The notes beneath the pieces are model-generated. The model was not told where the DNA came from and searched no databases. It worked only from the letters and a program-made list of their open reading frames with translations. Positions 44,899-56,607 of a stretch of DNA of 64,000 nt are shown piece by piece. Position numbers and translations under genes: made by a program. This DNA comes from Phlebopus portentosus (lineage: Eukaryota > Basidiomycota > Agaricomycetes > Boletales > Boletinellaceae). Position 1 is the first letter of the stretch. Every line of letters begins with the position of its first letter. The stretch lies in contig JAYXKI010000009.1 in the NCBI GenBank assembly GCA_037892935.1, positions 1,364,001 through 1,428,000 of the forward strand, read 5' to 3'.

Positions 44899-46372
44899 AT
44901 GGTGATACTCAGCGAGAAGGACGACGGGCTCGTCCCACCGCCTCCCTACCTCGCAATTGAGTCCACATCGGCCTCCCTCGCTCACGGACTCTCGCACTCT
45001 CGTTCCGCCTCCTCAATACATCTGCCTTCTTCATCATCAACTTCGCGAAGGGGGCGTCAACGAGCGCCCAACCTTCCTTCCCATGTCCTTCTCCTGATCG
45101 TCTACTCAACTCTGCCTCGCCCCGGGGAAGTTCGCTTAGATAGAGCAACGGGTGCGCGAAGACGAGAGAGCAGTGAGGAGATGGCTGTTCGCACGACGAG
45201 GATATTGTATTGGATGGCATTTTGTCTGAGGGGAGTAAACAGAGGATTCTATCTTGGTGAGACCGATCCCCAGTACTTCTCGACGTTACTGCCTGCTGAC
45301 TTGATGATGTGAATAATCATCCCTTTCGTTAATGTGTGCGATGCGATGAAGCCTCGATGCATCTTCTCCGCTCAACGTTCCTCCCGCACTACATGCAACG
45401 CCTGCGCGCACCGTATTCGAGCGATCCGTTCCCGCATACATCGGTTTCACCACATCGCACTGGCTCGGAACGTCCTCAGCAGTTCGGCAATGATTCTGGT
45501 TCCGCTGGACGCCAGGCAGGTGCTGTCGTCGGCTCCATGCAGTGCGAGACAGAAGTATGCATTATCTTTGCTGCTGATATTCTCGCTTTTTATTGATCAT
45601 ACTCATGATTCTGTAACAGGTCTTGGACCTGTTCATTCTACACCAACTACACGAGGATGTCTTTGCGGATGACACCAGTCTACACACTCCCCGTCCTGAA
45701 AGACTAAGCGACTTGTTTGACTTTATGCAGCCTCGAGCGAGGCTCACAGATCTTGTCCGTGCTTATGGAGCAGGAGCAGCGCTCGTCGCATTTTCGGAGG
45801 ATGATCTGATTCAGGATACTAGCGACAACAGTGTTATCGAAGAGTCCAGATACGGAGGGGACGATGAAACCAGTTCACAATATTCATTCTCGAGTACGGC
45901 TGAGAAGAGAAGTCCGGGTCTGAACTTGAAAGCCAAGCTTTCACGATCGACATCGACGTTGACACTTGTAAATCCACCTGGTCGTTCTTCCTCTGCGTAT
46001 ACCCAGAACACGTTACCATCACCTTCCGCATCTACAGTTAAATTCTCGGCCTACAGTTTCGAGCCTGTACCTTTTCGATCCTCCCCCTCCCCCTCAACTC
46101 CATACCAAACTCGTGATCAGATGTATAGGAAGAAAATCCTTTATTCCTCCCTCCGAATCTCGTTCTCACCGCGGCGTGTCGGGCTTGTCTATACCCCGTA
46201 TTCCCCACAGCAAGATGATTCGTCTGCGGGTCCGTCTGGAAGTTCAAACCCGGAGCGAGGAGGAGCTCCGCGGACGATTGTGGACATCCCGCGCGAGCGG
46301 GACGAGCCTCTCGAGCGATCTGCGAGCCGGCTTGTTGCGGGCTTGAAGGCTTGGATGAACGGTTGTCATTAA
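44899..46372 (+). CDS. Uncharacterised family D protein, copy D2
   Basis: Intact family D gene. Exons 44899-45256, 45352-45554 and 45620-46372 join to 1,314 nt, 437 residues. Regions in order: acidic Pro-rich start (MVILSEKDDGLVPPPPY), Ser-rich stretch, F-box-like LPSHVLLLIVYSTL, then ILYWMAFCLRGVNRGFYLA and MHLLRSTFLPHYMQRLRAPYSSDPFP (the conserved core). Next VLDLFILHQLHEDVFADDTSL, RARLTDLVRAYG, a long Ser-rich linker, and the C-terminal FSPRRVGLVYTP...RTIVDIPRERDEPLERSASRLVAGL. Both introns have good GT-AG ends and the phases agree. Function unknown; the F-box resemblance is weak. It is the first D copy of the tandem cassette array. Confidence 0.78.
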
Positions 46373-46925
46373 TCCCATCTCTGGGAACTTCTGAAGTATG
46401 ATTTACTATATAGTCTGGCTCGCAGTTGCTGATATGTATTTGGTTTCCCTGCTGTAATCGACTGTATTTATATGCTGTGAAACGATTCGCGATTTCTTCT
46501 CGGAGAAAAAATAATGCTTATGGTGATTTCGATGATTCAATGAAGTGTACTATTAGTATACGTGTTATCGAAGGTATACAGGGTCGTAGTTCTGCTGACA
46601 TTCGTTCCGTGTGTGGGATGGATACTTCCCAAAAAAGAGCTACATGGTCACGACTATTGGTGTACTTAGGTAGCAGAGCCTTATAAAGGTCTTCCGATCT
46701 ATGGAAGAAAATGAAGAGGCATTTGACAACTGGGTAACACGGGCCTTTCCGATATGAAACGGAGTGTGAGGGATAGTTATAAGGAACTCGTTGCGTGTAA
46801 TATCAGTGACCTTCCGCATAGATCCACGCAATGAACAAATACGATAGCATCTAACACTAGCAAACTCCTTTTCTATGATACGTTACGATGAAGTCATCCA
46901 GACCTTCTGCAAGCTGACATCCGAG
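46373..46925. other. 3' region between D2 and DUF6533 gene A
   Basis: Convergent 3' UTRs. Similar DNA follows D3 and D4 (for example 'atcgactgtatttat'). No gene is supported. Confidence 0.45.
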
Positions 46926-48645
46926 TCAATCCATAAATGATTCCAACTCATCTCGAGCATACAAATCTTCCAATCCTCTGTCCGTCGTGGATAAGATGGG
47001 CATCATCTGCACATTCCAGGACAGATACGTCGTGCAGTCCTCGGGTGGACCATAATATGCCATTCGGAGGTTGAGGATGAGGTTGGGGGCCAGAATGGTC
47101 ACCAATGTTATCACGATTGTCTCGTAGGCATTCAGTTCATGATAAATAAATGAAGTAATATCGTTCTCCATTCGAGGATAAGCAGATTGTGCGATAGGTG
47201 GATCATGCTAAGAGAGAACTCACGGTTCGGAACTGGACGGTGAACGCAATGGCCGTTCCAATGGAACAGACCGTGAATATTCTTTTATATCGATTCGATC
47301 GCATGTACCCAATTGTCAGTGCGTACATTTATTCTCATGCTAAGAACACTTACATGGCAAAGTAAGCGACTGAATCTCTCGCCATTGCAGTAGTCACGTC
47401 GCGAGTCGGTGAGGGTTGGCTATTGGACTTTCGCATCATGGAACTAATCCTTTCCCAATTCCCTGTCTTAAAGACGACCAGAAGGCATAGAAGGAGCTCG
47501 ACAAAGGATGTAATAGCCCATGCGAAACCAGACATCGGCAAAGCCTTCATGCACGCAAGCTCGTCCCGGACCTTAGCAAACGGGCTTTCAATGCAACCTC
47601 CAGATGCATCGCAGTCGTTCTCCTCAATGGTGACTTTCGTTGTCACATATGTTTAGCTCAAACAAGGAACTCTGACAAGTTCACTCACAAAACGAATAGA
47701 AAAATTGCATCATGTCGAATGTAAACAGGATTATTGTCAGCAAGGCGAGAAAGACGAGTAGCTTCTTGCTCCTTCCGTATAGGGCGTACACTCGCATCAT
47801 CAGAATCACTTGATGAGTGGGCGAATCAAACAGAGGTCAAATGCCAAAGATTGATCGCATTACTCACTCTCTGCAACGAGGATGATCATAGGTCCAAGCC
47901 CAGAAAACAAATTCTCGTTTAGACCTTGTGCACATGTCCAGTGGGCACCTACAAGAAGATTGGGTGACACTCACAAGTCTCAACGACATTATTCACAACA
48001 GGCTGATAATGGAGGGTAAGATCAACCGATGAATGGTAATAAAGTGATTACCAACACGTACATAGCTGCGCAAATTTACTGGATCATTCCAAGCATAACT
48101 ATGCACTCCTATAACTGAGCATCTGTCCGATTTATGCTTTAGCGACGCTAGTCTCGACTACTTTTGCACATACAACAGGTAAAACGCGCCGAGATATCTT
48201 GACTACGGGAACATATATTTAGATCTGCGCGTATTTAATATTCAACTTACATACCAGCAAATACATTGCTTTGCCGAATGTCCATTTTTTCGACTGGAAA
48301 ATCTCAGATTCAGTGTTTTCTGGTATCACGAACAAGCAATCAGCTGAGCCACCCAGATGTATTCGACCTAGACCATCACTTTTGATCAGCTACTCGATTT
48401 CGGGCGGATTGAAATTTTACCTCTTCATAAAAGTGTAGCACTATCTCTTGCTATTAGCTTTATTCAAGGCGTTGAAAAGCAGCGCACCAGTATAATAGAA
48501 ATGGAACGTAGCGCATGCAACTGAAGTACTATGTGAGTCATACCGCAGAAACTAGTAAAAAGCGAAAATAACCGAGCATCGATTTGAAGGTGGTAAGTTC
48601 GTGAGCGTCTTCGGGATAAAGCTGAATAGATCTCTTGGAGGACAT
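46926..48645 (-). CDS. DUF6533-domain multi-pass membrane protein, copy A
   Basis: Predicted integral membrane protein of a basidiomycete family of unknown function. Short exons, read on the minus strand: MSSKRSIQLYPEDAHELTTFKSML; VACATFHFYYT; VEYIW joined to SKKWTFGKAMYLL and RYLGAFYL, the DUF6533 signature; GVHSYAWND; NENLFSGLGPMIILVAE; VILMMRVYALYGRSKKLLVFLALLT; a long exon with SGFAWAITSFVELLLCLLVVF and ARDSVAYFAM; IFTVCSIGTAIAFTVQF; and NAYETIVITLVTILAPNLILNLR with a cytosolic tail ending ESFMD. This is the usual arrangement of about seven hydrophobic segments. Splice junctions were checked at most but not all borders. No frameshift was seen in this copy. A TATA box lies 48 bases before the ATG. 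Confidence 0.78.
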
Positions 48646-48692
48646 TTTGGGGACCAGGTAGGTAGACTACTTTTTCAAAGTAGGATGGAGAA

Positions 48693-48699
48693 TTTATAC
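48693..48699 (-). promoter_or_regulatory. TATA box of DUF6533 gene A
   Basis: GTATAAA on the minus strand, 48 bases before the start codon. It is in the same position and context as in copies B and C. Confidence 0.6.
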
Positions 48700-48899
48700 C
48701 CAGGCCGGGCACCATGAATCAAAGTAAAGCTGTTGCAAGATATGATGCCAACAGAAGCGGAGCTCCGTGATCGGCGCAACAGACAGAGATATTTAGTGCG
48801 TTGCACTCCAGATCAGGGCTAAAACAGGAAGATAGTCATTCGTTTACGTCAATAACAACCCACCCGTCGGACTGTAAAGCACTATTAAAGACACTTTGA

Positions 48900-49850
48900 A
48901 AAGTAGTGTAAAGATGTAGGTCTTTCGAGTCGCGAGCAATGGCTGAAACGAGAAGTGAGCAGATACTCACATAGAGAATCAGAATCGAGTTCTGGCACTT
49001 TGACCTTATTGAGTTCCAATTTATGTGCGATCAAAAGTACCGCCGAATCGCTCGGAGATCGGAATCAATAGTTATAGAGTCATTCTTGTTACATTCAGAT
49101 GGATTGATGATACCGCCTCGACCTCTCTGACAGTAGGACTTTTGTTCTCCGTAAGGTTGGACGTGTTAGAAAAGATATCAACAGCAATGAGTATACATGG
49201 TGGTTTGGCCGGCATGCAGAATGACACACTGTTCCAATCGACTGTAACATTGCGAAAACAAGACCATCCATGATCATGCGTGAAGCCCTTTATTGGAATG
49301 ATTACTGGTGTGTCATAGATCAAGAGTTCCATGAAGAGAAAAAAATCATCTCGGAACCACTTCAACGAGATTCATACATAGGTCTAACATTGCCTGGACA
49401 AGATCCCAATATGCTTTGACCCTCCCAGTCGAAGGCTTGATATGACACCTTTCTCTACTTGAATTTTATGCGTAGACGATTCCGAGCACAGCTTGAAGAA
49501 AAGTTGCTAGTCAGTGACGATCGAAAGAACCTGTCTGTAGACGTCCGACATTGCCGCTTCCGACTTGAGCGTACTGGATTCTGTGGCATGACGAAATATC
49601 AGCAAAACTGTTTCACTTTGAAAGGCGATATGCGATGTGTTCCATGGTTGTCCATTATGCTCGCTTCGACAACGAAAGCCTACCACGAGATCAACACCAT
49701 AATTTCAATTCTCCGGTGCTTTTGAGACATTGTACAGACTTGTCTTGTACTGAGCCTTCAGTCAACTTTCATCAACCAAGGAAGGAGGATGACTGATAGA
49801 ACGTACATCTTCGGAAGCGCTAAGCGTGAGTTCAACGGCATTTCAACTTC
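48900..49850 (-). pseudogene. Degenerate membrane-protein-like remnant E-A
   Basis: Minus-strand fragments matching E-B and E-C by position and sequence: a start-like segment ending EMPLN near 49,840, a block with TSTDR near 49,530, and MDGLVFAMLQSIGT near 49,260. Frames are broken by stops. Hydrophobic stretches suggest a membrane protein, perhaps another DUF6533-like gene, but the family cannot be named. Confidence 0.35.
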
Positions 49851-50045
49851 ATCCGAGTCGTCGGAAGAGTTCAAGTCTGCTGAGTCTGGTGACACAGCTG
49901 AGGGCGGCAAGTCCGACGCCCAGGGCCATGTCCATCCCGTCTGTGATTTTGTGTTGGGGTGTAGCTAGTCTAGACCTGTTGGGCACTGGGCATTGGCAAG
50001 AAAATGGTTCATATTCCTCAGACCTTGACTGTGGCACCACCAAGC

Positions 50046-51230
50046 GCCCAACTTCTCCTCACATGTCTATCTCTGATCGTCTAGTACGCTCAACTCTGCC
50101 TCGCACCGGGGAATCTCGCCTGATAGAGCATCGGGGATACGAAGAAAAGAGTGCTGTGAAATAGCTGTTTTTTTTTACAAGGCAATGCATTGAATGCCAT
50201 TTTGTTTGGGAAGGGTTAGCAGATGATTCTATCACGGTAAGGCCGACTTCCTATATTCTTTCGTTATATCGTCTTCCGACCTTTTGGGGTGGTCTGCTGC
50301 GCTTTTCGCTAGGTGCGATGCGATGCGATGAACTTCTCGATGAATCGATATTGCTTCCGAAACTTGTACTTACAACGCACGTGCACACCGTATTATTCCC
50401 GCGCACATCGACTTCACCACATTTTTTTCACTGGCTCGGAATGTTCCTAACAGTCCAGCCATGATTCGGGCCCTGCTGGACGCCAGGCAAATGCTGTCGT
50501 CGGGTCCTGCAGTGCGAGTCAAAGGTACGAATTATCTTTGCTGTACGTATACTCGCTTTTACTTTGATTATCCTCATGATCTTGGACCTGTTCATCCTAC
50601 ACCAACCACACGAGGATGTCTTCGCAGATAGCACTAGTCTATACACTTCTCGCCTCGGAAGACTGCAGGACTTGTTTGACTCCATACGGCCTCGTGCTAG
50701 ACTTACGGACCTTGTCCGTGCTTATGGAGAAGCAGCAGGCCTCGTCGCGTTTTGCGAAGATGATCTGATTCAGGATACTAGCACCAACAGCAGTGCTATC
50801 GAAGAGTCCAAATACAAAGGGGACGATGAAACCAGTTCACAATATTCATTCTCGAGTACGGCTGAGAAGAGAAGTCCGAGTATGCGTATACCCAGAATGT
50901 ATCACTACCGCATTCTGCATCTATAGTTATATTCTCGGCCTACAGTTTCGGGTCCGATTCTCCTCCTCCCCCTCAACTCCATTCCGGACCCGCCCTCGGG
51001 TGCATAGAAATCCTTTATTCTTACCTCCGAATCTCGTTCTCACCACGTCGCGTCGAGCCGGTGTATACCGCGTATTCCCTACAGCAGAGCGATGCACCTG
51101 CAAGACCATCGAGAAGCTCAAACTTGGAGCGAGGAGGAGCTCTGATTGTGGACATCCCGCGCGGACGGGACGAACCCCTCGAACGATCGCTTGTTGCGGG
51201 TTCGAAAGCTTGAACGGGTTTTATTGGTCT
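50046..51230 (+). pseudogene. Family D copy D3, degenerate
   Basis: Aligns with D2 throughout. The exon 1 equivalent at 50,046-50,230 lacks a start and has stops. The exon 3 equivalent (50,580-50,900) is still open and close to D2 (LDLFILHQPHEDVFADSTSLY, RARLTDLVRAYGEAAGLVAF, SSQYSFSSTAEKRSPS). About 95 bases of the Ser-rich linker are deleted after AEKRSP, which changes the frame, and the C-terminal equivalent is frameshifted (IVDIPRGRDEPLERSL is readable in another frame). Confidence 0.72.
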
Positions 51231-51843
51231 TATCTCTGGGAATCTCTGAGGTAATCATCTGGTAGTCTTGCTCGTTATTACTGATATGTATTGATTCCTT
51301 GCTATAATCGATCGTATTTACATGTATACGTACTGTGAAACGATTCGCGATCCCCTTTCAGAGGAAAAAGAAGCATTATGAATAATTTTCAGAATATGGC
51401 TGTTTCAGTGATCCAGCGAGGTGGACTAGTAGTACGAGGGTAGTGGAAGGTACGCGGTTCGGCGGACAGTTTCTAACGGCAGTTCCGTGCGTGGAGCAGG
51501 TACTGTCGCATTTTTTGATTCCGACTATTGGTGTGCATGGTCACCAGGGCCGTATGGCATTTGAATCTACGGCAGAGAATGAAGAGACGTCGATAGTTGA
51601 AAGGGGCATGAATAAAGATGAATACACCCTGGTTGAGCTGACAACTCATGGCCCTTCCGATGTGAGATGGTGTGGGCGGGACTATTCTCAGATTCTGAAT
51701 GCAAAGAGTCTCGATGAGGTTTCTCAAAATGCCCATGCAGCGAATAAATAAATACAGTGTCCAATAAGAGCAAACTCAGAACATCCTATCCTGACACAAT
51801 ACGGTGATGCCATTCAGTCCTTCCACGAGAATCAATATATCGA
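51231..51843. other. 3' region between D3 and DUF6533 gene B
   Basis: Matches 46,373-46,925 in part. A 102-codon frame at 51,443-51,751 is not preserved in the sister units and is not called. Confidence 0.45.
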
Positions 51844-53514
51844 TCAATCCACGAAGGATTCTAGCTCCTCCCGAACGCAGAAATTTTCCAGTCCTCTATT
51901 CGTTGTAGATGAGGTGGACATCTGCGCATTCCAAGCCAACTGCGTCGCAACGTCTTCGGGTGGACCATAATATGCTGCTCGGAGGTTGAGTACGAGCTTG
52001 GGGGCCAGAATGGTCACCATGGTTATCACGATTGTCTCGTATGCATTCATCTGATTGCCAATGAATGGAGTAACAGCGTTCTCCATTCAAGGATAAGTAG
52101 ATTACGCAAGAGGAGATTATGCTAGAAACTCACGATGTGGTGCTCGACGACGAAAACAAGGGTCGCTCCAATGAGACAGACCGTGAATATTCTTCAATAT
52201 TGCACGTAATTATTGTCAATGAAACACAGGTCTTCATATAAAGAACACTTACATGGCAAAGTAAGCGAGAGAATCTTTCGCCATTGAGGTAGTTACGTCG
52301 CGAGGCCGTGATGGCTGACTGTTGGACTTTCGCATCACACACCTGATCCTTTCCCGACACCCTGCTTTTAAGACTACCAGAAGGAATAGCAGCAGTTCGA
52401 CAAAGGATGTAACGGCCCATCCTAATCCGGACATAGGAATAGAGAAGAGTATACACGTATCTCGGAAATTAGAGATTGTCGCCGTCAAGCAACCGTCTTC
52501 ACATATATTCTCCTCGACCCTTACTTTCAATAAAGCATTTGATCAGCTCTAGCAAGGGTCTTCTACAGATCACTCACGAAACATCTCAAGCAGTTGCAAG
52601 ATATTGAACGCAAGCAGAATTATTGTTAGCAAAATAAAAAAGATGAGTAGGCCCTTGTTCCTTCCGTACAGAGCGTACACTCGCATCATAAGAATCACTT
52701 GATGAGCGAACAAATTGAATGGGGCCAGCTGCCGAAGATCGATTGTGCTACTCACCCTCTGCATCCAGGATGATCATAGGTCCAAGGCCGGTGAACAGAT
52801 TCCCATAAAGACCTTGTGGTCATGTTCAGTAGGCGAATACAGGATAATTGAGTGATTACTCACAAGTCTCAAAGGGATTATTCACGATTCCCTAATAACG
52901 GAGGACCAAGTCAACGAGATCAGCGAAGAAGAAGTAGTGAAGTAATGCTAATAATCAACACGTACGCTCAAATCCATCATCTGATCATTCCAAGCATAAG
53001 TATGCACCCCCATGATTGCGCATCTGTCCGATCTATGCTTAAACAACGATACTTCCGACTTGATTTACACATACATTAGGTAAAATGTGCCGAGATATCT
53101 TGTCTACCGGAGCATGAGGTCCACATGTATTTGATATTCAGCTTACATACCAGCAAGTACATTCCTTTACCAACTGTCCTTCTTCGACTGAAGAGATGCA
53201 GATTCAGTATTCCGGTACGGCGAATAAGCAATCGGTAAATATACCCAGATGTATTCGACCTAGACGATGACTTCAATCAGCCGCTCACTTTCGGGGTGTT
53301 TGAAACTCATTTACCTCTTCATCGAAATGCAACGCTGTATTTCGCCATTAGCACTATTCAAAACGTTTGAAAGCGGCGCACCAGTATAATAGAAATGGAA
53401 CGTAGCGCATGCGACTGAAATGCTGTGTGAGCCATACCGCGAAAAATAATGGAAAGCGAAACTGACCAATTACCGATTTGAATGTGGTAATTTCATGAGC
53501 CTCTCGGAAGACAT
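51844..53514 (-). pseudogene. DUF6533 membrane protein copy B, frameshifted
   Basis: Same exon layout as copies A and C, with well-kept segments (VILMMRVYALYGRNKGLLIFFILLT, MSGLGWAVTSFVELLLFLLVVL, NAYETIVITMVTILAPKLVLNLR). Two small losses break it. In exon 1, one base is missing relative to C (gagagg against gaagagg), so the frame runs MSSERLMKLPHSNR and stops. In the VEYIW-SKKWT exon two bases are missing around the Trp codon, removing the WT pair. Both lie near the 5' end, so the 3' exons are still intact. Probably a recent pseudogene. Confidence 0.7.
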
Positions 53515-53560
53515 TTCGGGTTTAGATGGATGTTCTACTCGACCAGAGTGAGGTGCAGAA

Positions 53561-53567
53561 TTTATAC
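53561..53567 (-). promoter_or_regulatory. TATA box of DUF6533 copy B
   Basis: GTATAAA on the minus strand 47 bases before the ATG, identical in context to copy C. Confidence 0.55.
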
Positions 53568-53769
53568 TCGGGCGAAAACGTCATGATACAAAGCTGGGTC
53601 GTTGCGGGATGTGACGCAAACAAAATCGAAGCCCCATTCGACGACTAGTATCACCAGCGCATCAGACAGGGTTACGTTGCACGTTGCGGGCCTGGCCAGA
53701 GCTGGAATAGGAAGACACTCGCCCATTTATGTCGCATCAGAAAATATCATCAGTGGATCTAAATGGACA

Positions 53770-54858
53770 TCACGGTGGAACCATGTAGGTCCGTCGAGCC
53801 ATAGAAATGGCTGTACTAGCTGTACAGACGAGGAAAAAAAATAAGGTCATAAAAAATCGGTCAATAGGATGTTTTGTGCTTGTCGAGTTGAGTTTATGGG
53901 CGATCAAGGACACCGTTGAAGAGCTCAGGTTCAGCGTTTCTTTATTCACTCTTGCTACCATGCAGATGGGTAGATGCTGTTGCCTCGAAATCTGCGACAG
54001 TAGAAAATCAGTTGTCAGTAAGATCAGACGTGCCAGAAGATACCGTGTTTGCATCATCAGCGCTGAGTATACATGGGTTCTTTGGTCGGCATGGAGAATG
54101 ACGTGTAAGATGAGAATGCTGTGTAATACCGAGAGAACAAGGGCATCTACGATGATCTGTGCAACCATTCACTGGAATAATTATCATATATCAAGATAAT
54201 CCCCGGTAAAAGATGGATGGAATGACCCGACCAAGCCAGCTCAACGAGGTTCGTATGCAGGTCTAAGATTACCTAGACAGAATCCCGGTACTTTCAATCC
54301 TCCATTTTGAGACCTTTTGAGAAATGGAAATAACATCTCTTCCCATCTGACAGGTAGACCATTTCAAATCTATCTCGAACTTCATACAGAAGCTTCGAGA
54401 GCCAATGAGGGTTGAATAAACCGGTCTGTAGACGTATGACAGTGCCACCGTTGGTTTGAGTCCGCTAAAATCACAGAATAAAGAAGTATAAACAAAGCTA
54501 TTTCAGCCATGACACAACACATGCCGCGTTCCATGGTACTCATTGTGCTGCTTTTGTTATGATAGCGAAATCCTTCCCACGCAATCAGCAACATGGAAGA
54601 TCAGAGAGCTTGAATAGGAGGCTCTGAGCATTGACGAAGACCACATATCAGTAGAAAGCAGCCCGAATCAGGATGTCCAATGATGGTACATAAGTTACAG
54701 CTTTGGAAATACTGACGTGCTAGTGTCTGTTGAAGTACAGTCGATAGATGCGAGACGTCCCCAATCCTCTTGGGAAAATTTCGTCTACCGAACGTTGTAG
54801 CGAGGTCATCTCGTGTGAGTTGAAAGTTGAGCGGCATTTCAATTTCATTTGAGTTCAC
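53770..54858 (-). pseudogene. Degenerate membrane-protein-like remnant E-B
   Basis: The clearest of the three E remnants. Read on the minus strand: MNSNEIEMPLNFQLTRDD near 54,858, a segment LLIAWEGFRYHNKSS...MAEIALFILLYSVIL near 54,590-54,480, and QIIVDALVLSVLHSILILHVIL near 54,160. The hydrophobic pieces and spacing suggest a multi-exon membrane protein, but the splices do not give one open frame and no family is recognised. Confidence 0.4.
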
Positions 54859-55089
54859 GTGCGCTGACTCAGCTGTGAACGTCGACTTACCCTAATCAGG
54901 GGACAATTCTCAGCCTCAATTTGTTGCTGGGGACCGGAAGAGTGGTAGCGCTTTCTGTCTGCAAAACTGTGCAGAATCAGTCTGCAGCAAGTCCTAGGCA
55001 TAATGCGCGTTTCAGGCAATTTGGGATTGTTTTTTTTTTTTGTTTTTGAGATATGCGGACAATTTATCCGGATCTTTTCGCTTCATACA

Positions 55090-56010
55090 TCCGTCGTAGG
55101 AATTGTAGGGATTCTATTGTACTCCCAACCAATATGATCCATTCCCGCACATATCAACATCTCCACGTTGCACTGGCTCGGAACATCACCAACAGTTCAG
55201 CTGTGATGTAGGTCCCAGTGGACACCAGGCAGATGCTGTTGTAGGGTCCATGCAATGCGAGTCAAAGGTATGAATTGTTTTTGCTACTGATATCCTTGCC
55301 TTTTAATCAACTATCCTCATGATTTATTTAACAGGTCTTCGACCCGTTCACCCTGTACCAACTACGTTAGGATGTCTTCGCAGATGATACCGGTCTACGC
55401 ACTTCCCGGCCCAAAAGACTGCGAGAATTGTTTCAACCTCGAGCGAGGCTCACGGATCTGGACCGTATACATAAAGCAGGAGCGGGGCTCGTCGCGCTTT
55501 CCGAAGACGATCTGATCGAGGATAGTAGCACTTGTCGCAGTGCCGCTGAAGAAGCCTGACACGGAAGGGACAATGAAACAAGTTTACGACATTCTTTCTT
55601 GAACATGCCCGAGAAGAGAAGCCTGGGGTTGAACATGAAAGCCAGGTTCTCACAATCGTACTCGACGTTGACTCGTAAATCCGCCTGGTCATTACATCGC
55701 CTCCTGCATCCACTGTGAAAATTTCAGCCTATAATTTCGAACCTGTAGGTTTTCGAACGTTCTCCTTTCCAACCCAAATCCGGCCTCAGATGCATGGGAA
55801 GAAAATCATCTACTCCCCCCTCCTCATCTCATTCTCATTGGGCTTGGTATACCCCGTATTCCCACACATCAAGGCTGTCTGGAAGATCAGGATTGAAGCG
55901 AGGAGAAGTTCTGTGGACAATTATCAATATCCCGCGCAAACAGAACAGGATGAAACCTTTGAATGATCTGCGAGCCGACTTGTTGCAGGTTCCAGGGCTT
56001 AGAAGGATGG
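55090..56010 (+). pseudogene. Family D copy D4, degenerate
   Basis: Matches D2 and D3 at DNA level from the exon 2 equivalent ('catatcaacatctccacgttgcactggctcgg') to the C-terminal coding end. Exon 3 equivalent begins near 55,336 but meets stops within about 15 codons (CAACTACGTTAG) and again at 55,556. The C-terminal stretch FEPVGFRTFSFP and FSLGLVYPVF are readable. No start codon region is preserved. The most decayed of the three cassette D copies. Confidence 0.7.
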
Positions 56011-56607
56011 ATATCATTAGCTCATCGCAGGGAACTTCTGGGGTAATCATCTGGTAGTCTTGCTAGTCATTACTGATATGTATTTGGCTCCCTCCTGCAA
56101 TCGACTGTATTTATACGCTGTGAAATGTTTCGCAATCCCTTGTCAGAGGAAAATAGCAGCATGGATAACTGTTCAAATTATGGAAATTTCAATGAATTCA
56201 GCGGAGTGTACTAGTTGTATACGAAGGAACATAAGATTGCAGTTGGGTGATGGTGGTTCCATATGTGGAACGGATGGTGGAACGGATGAAGATGTGTATA
56301 GACAACAGAGCCTTATGGTATTTGGACCTACAGAAGGATTGAAGTGGCGATAGTTGGATGGAATATGGTTTGAGAGGGATATTCCTGTGGTTCGTGCTAA
56401 CAGGTCTTTACAACAGAAAATGAAATGAGCCGAATTACTTTCGGAAGCTCAATGCATATATCAATAATCTCCCACTAAATGCTCGCGCAGTGAATAAATA
56501 AGTACATAGAGTCCAGCGCGTGCAAACACAAACCATCCTATCTCGTGACACACTGATGAAGGTCGTGAAGTCTCCAGTACTAGTTCTTCCACGAATCAAT
56601 ACCGCCG
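56011..56607. other. 3' region between D4 and DUF6533 gene C
   Basis: Matches the equivalent regions after D2 and D3 in part. No gene is supported. Confidence 0.45.

Noticed and set aside
51443..51751. 102-codon plus-strand frame between D3 and DUF6533 copy B
   Set aside because: Absent as a frame in the equivalent region of units I and III.
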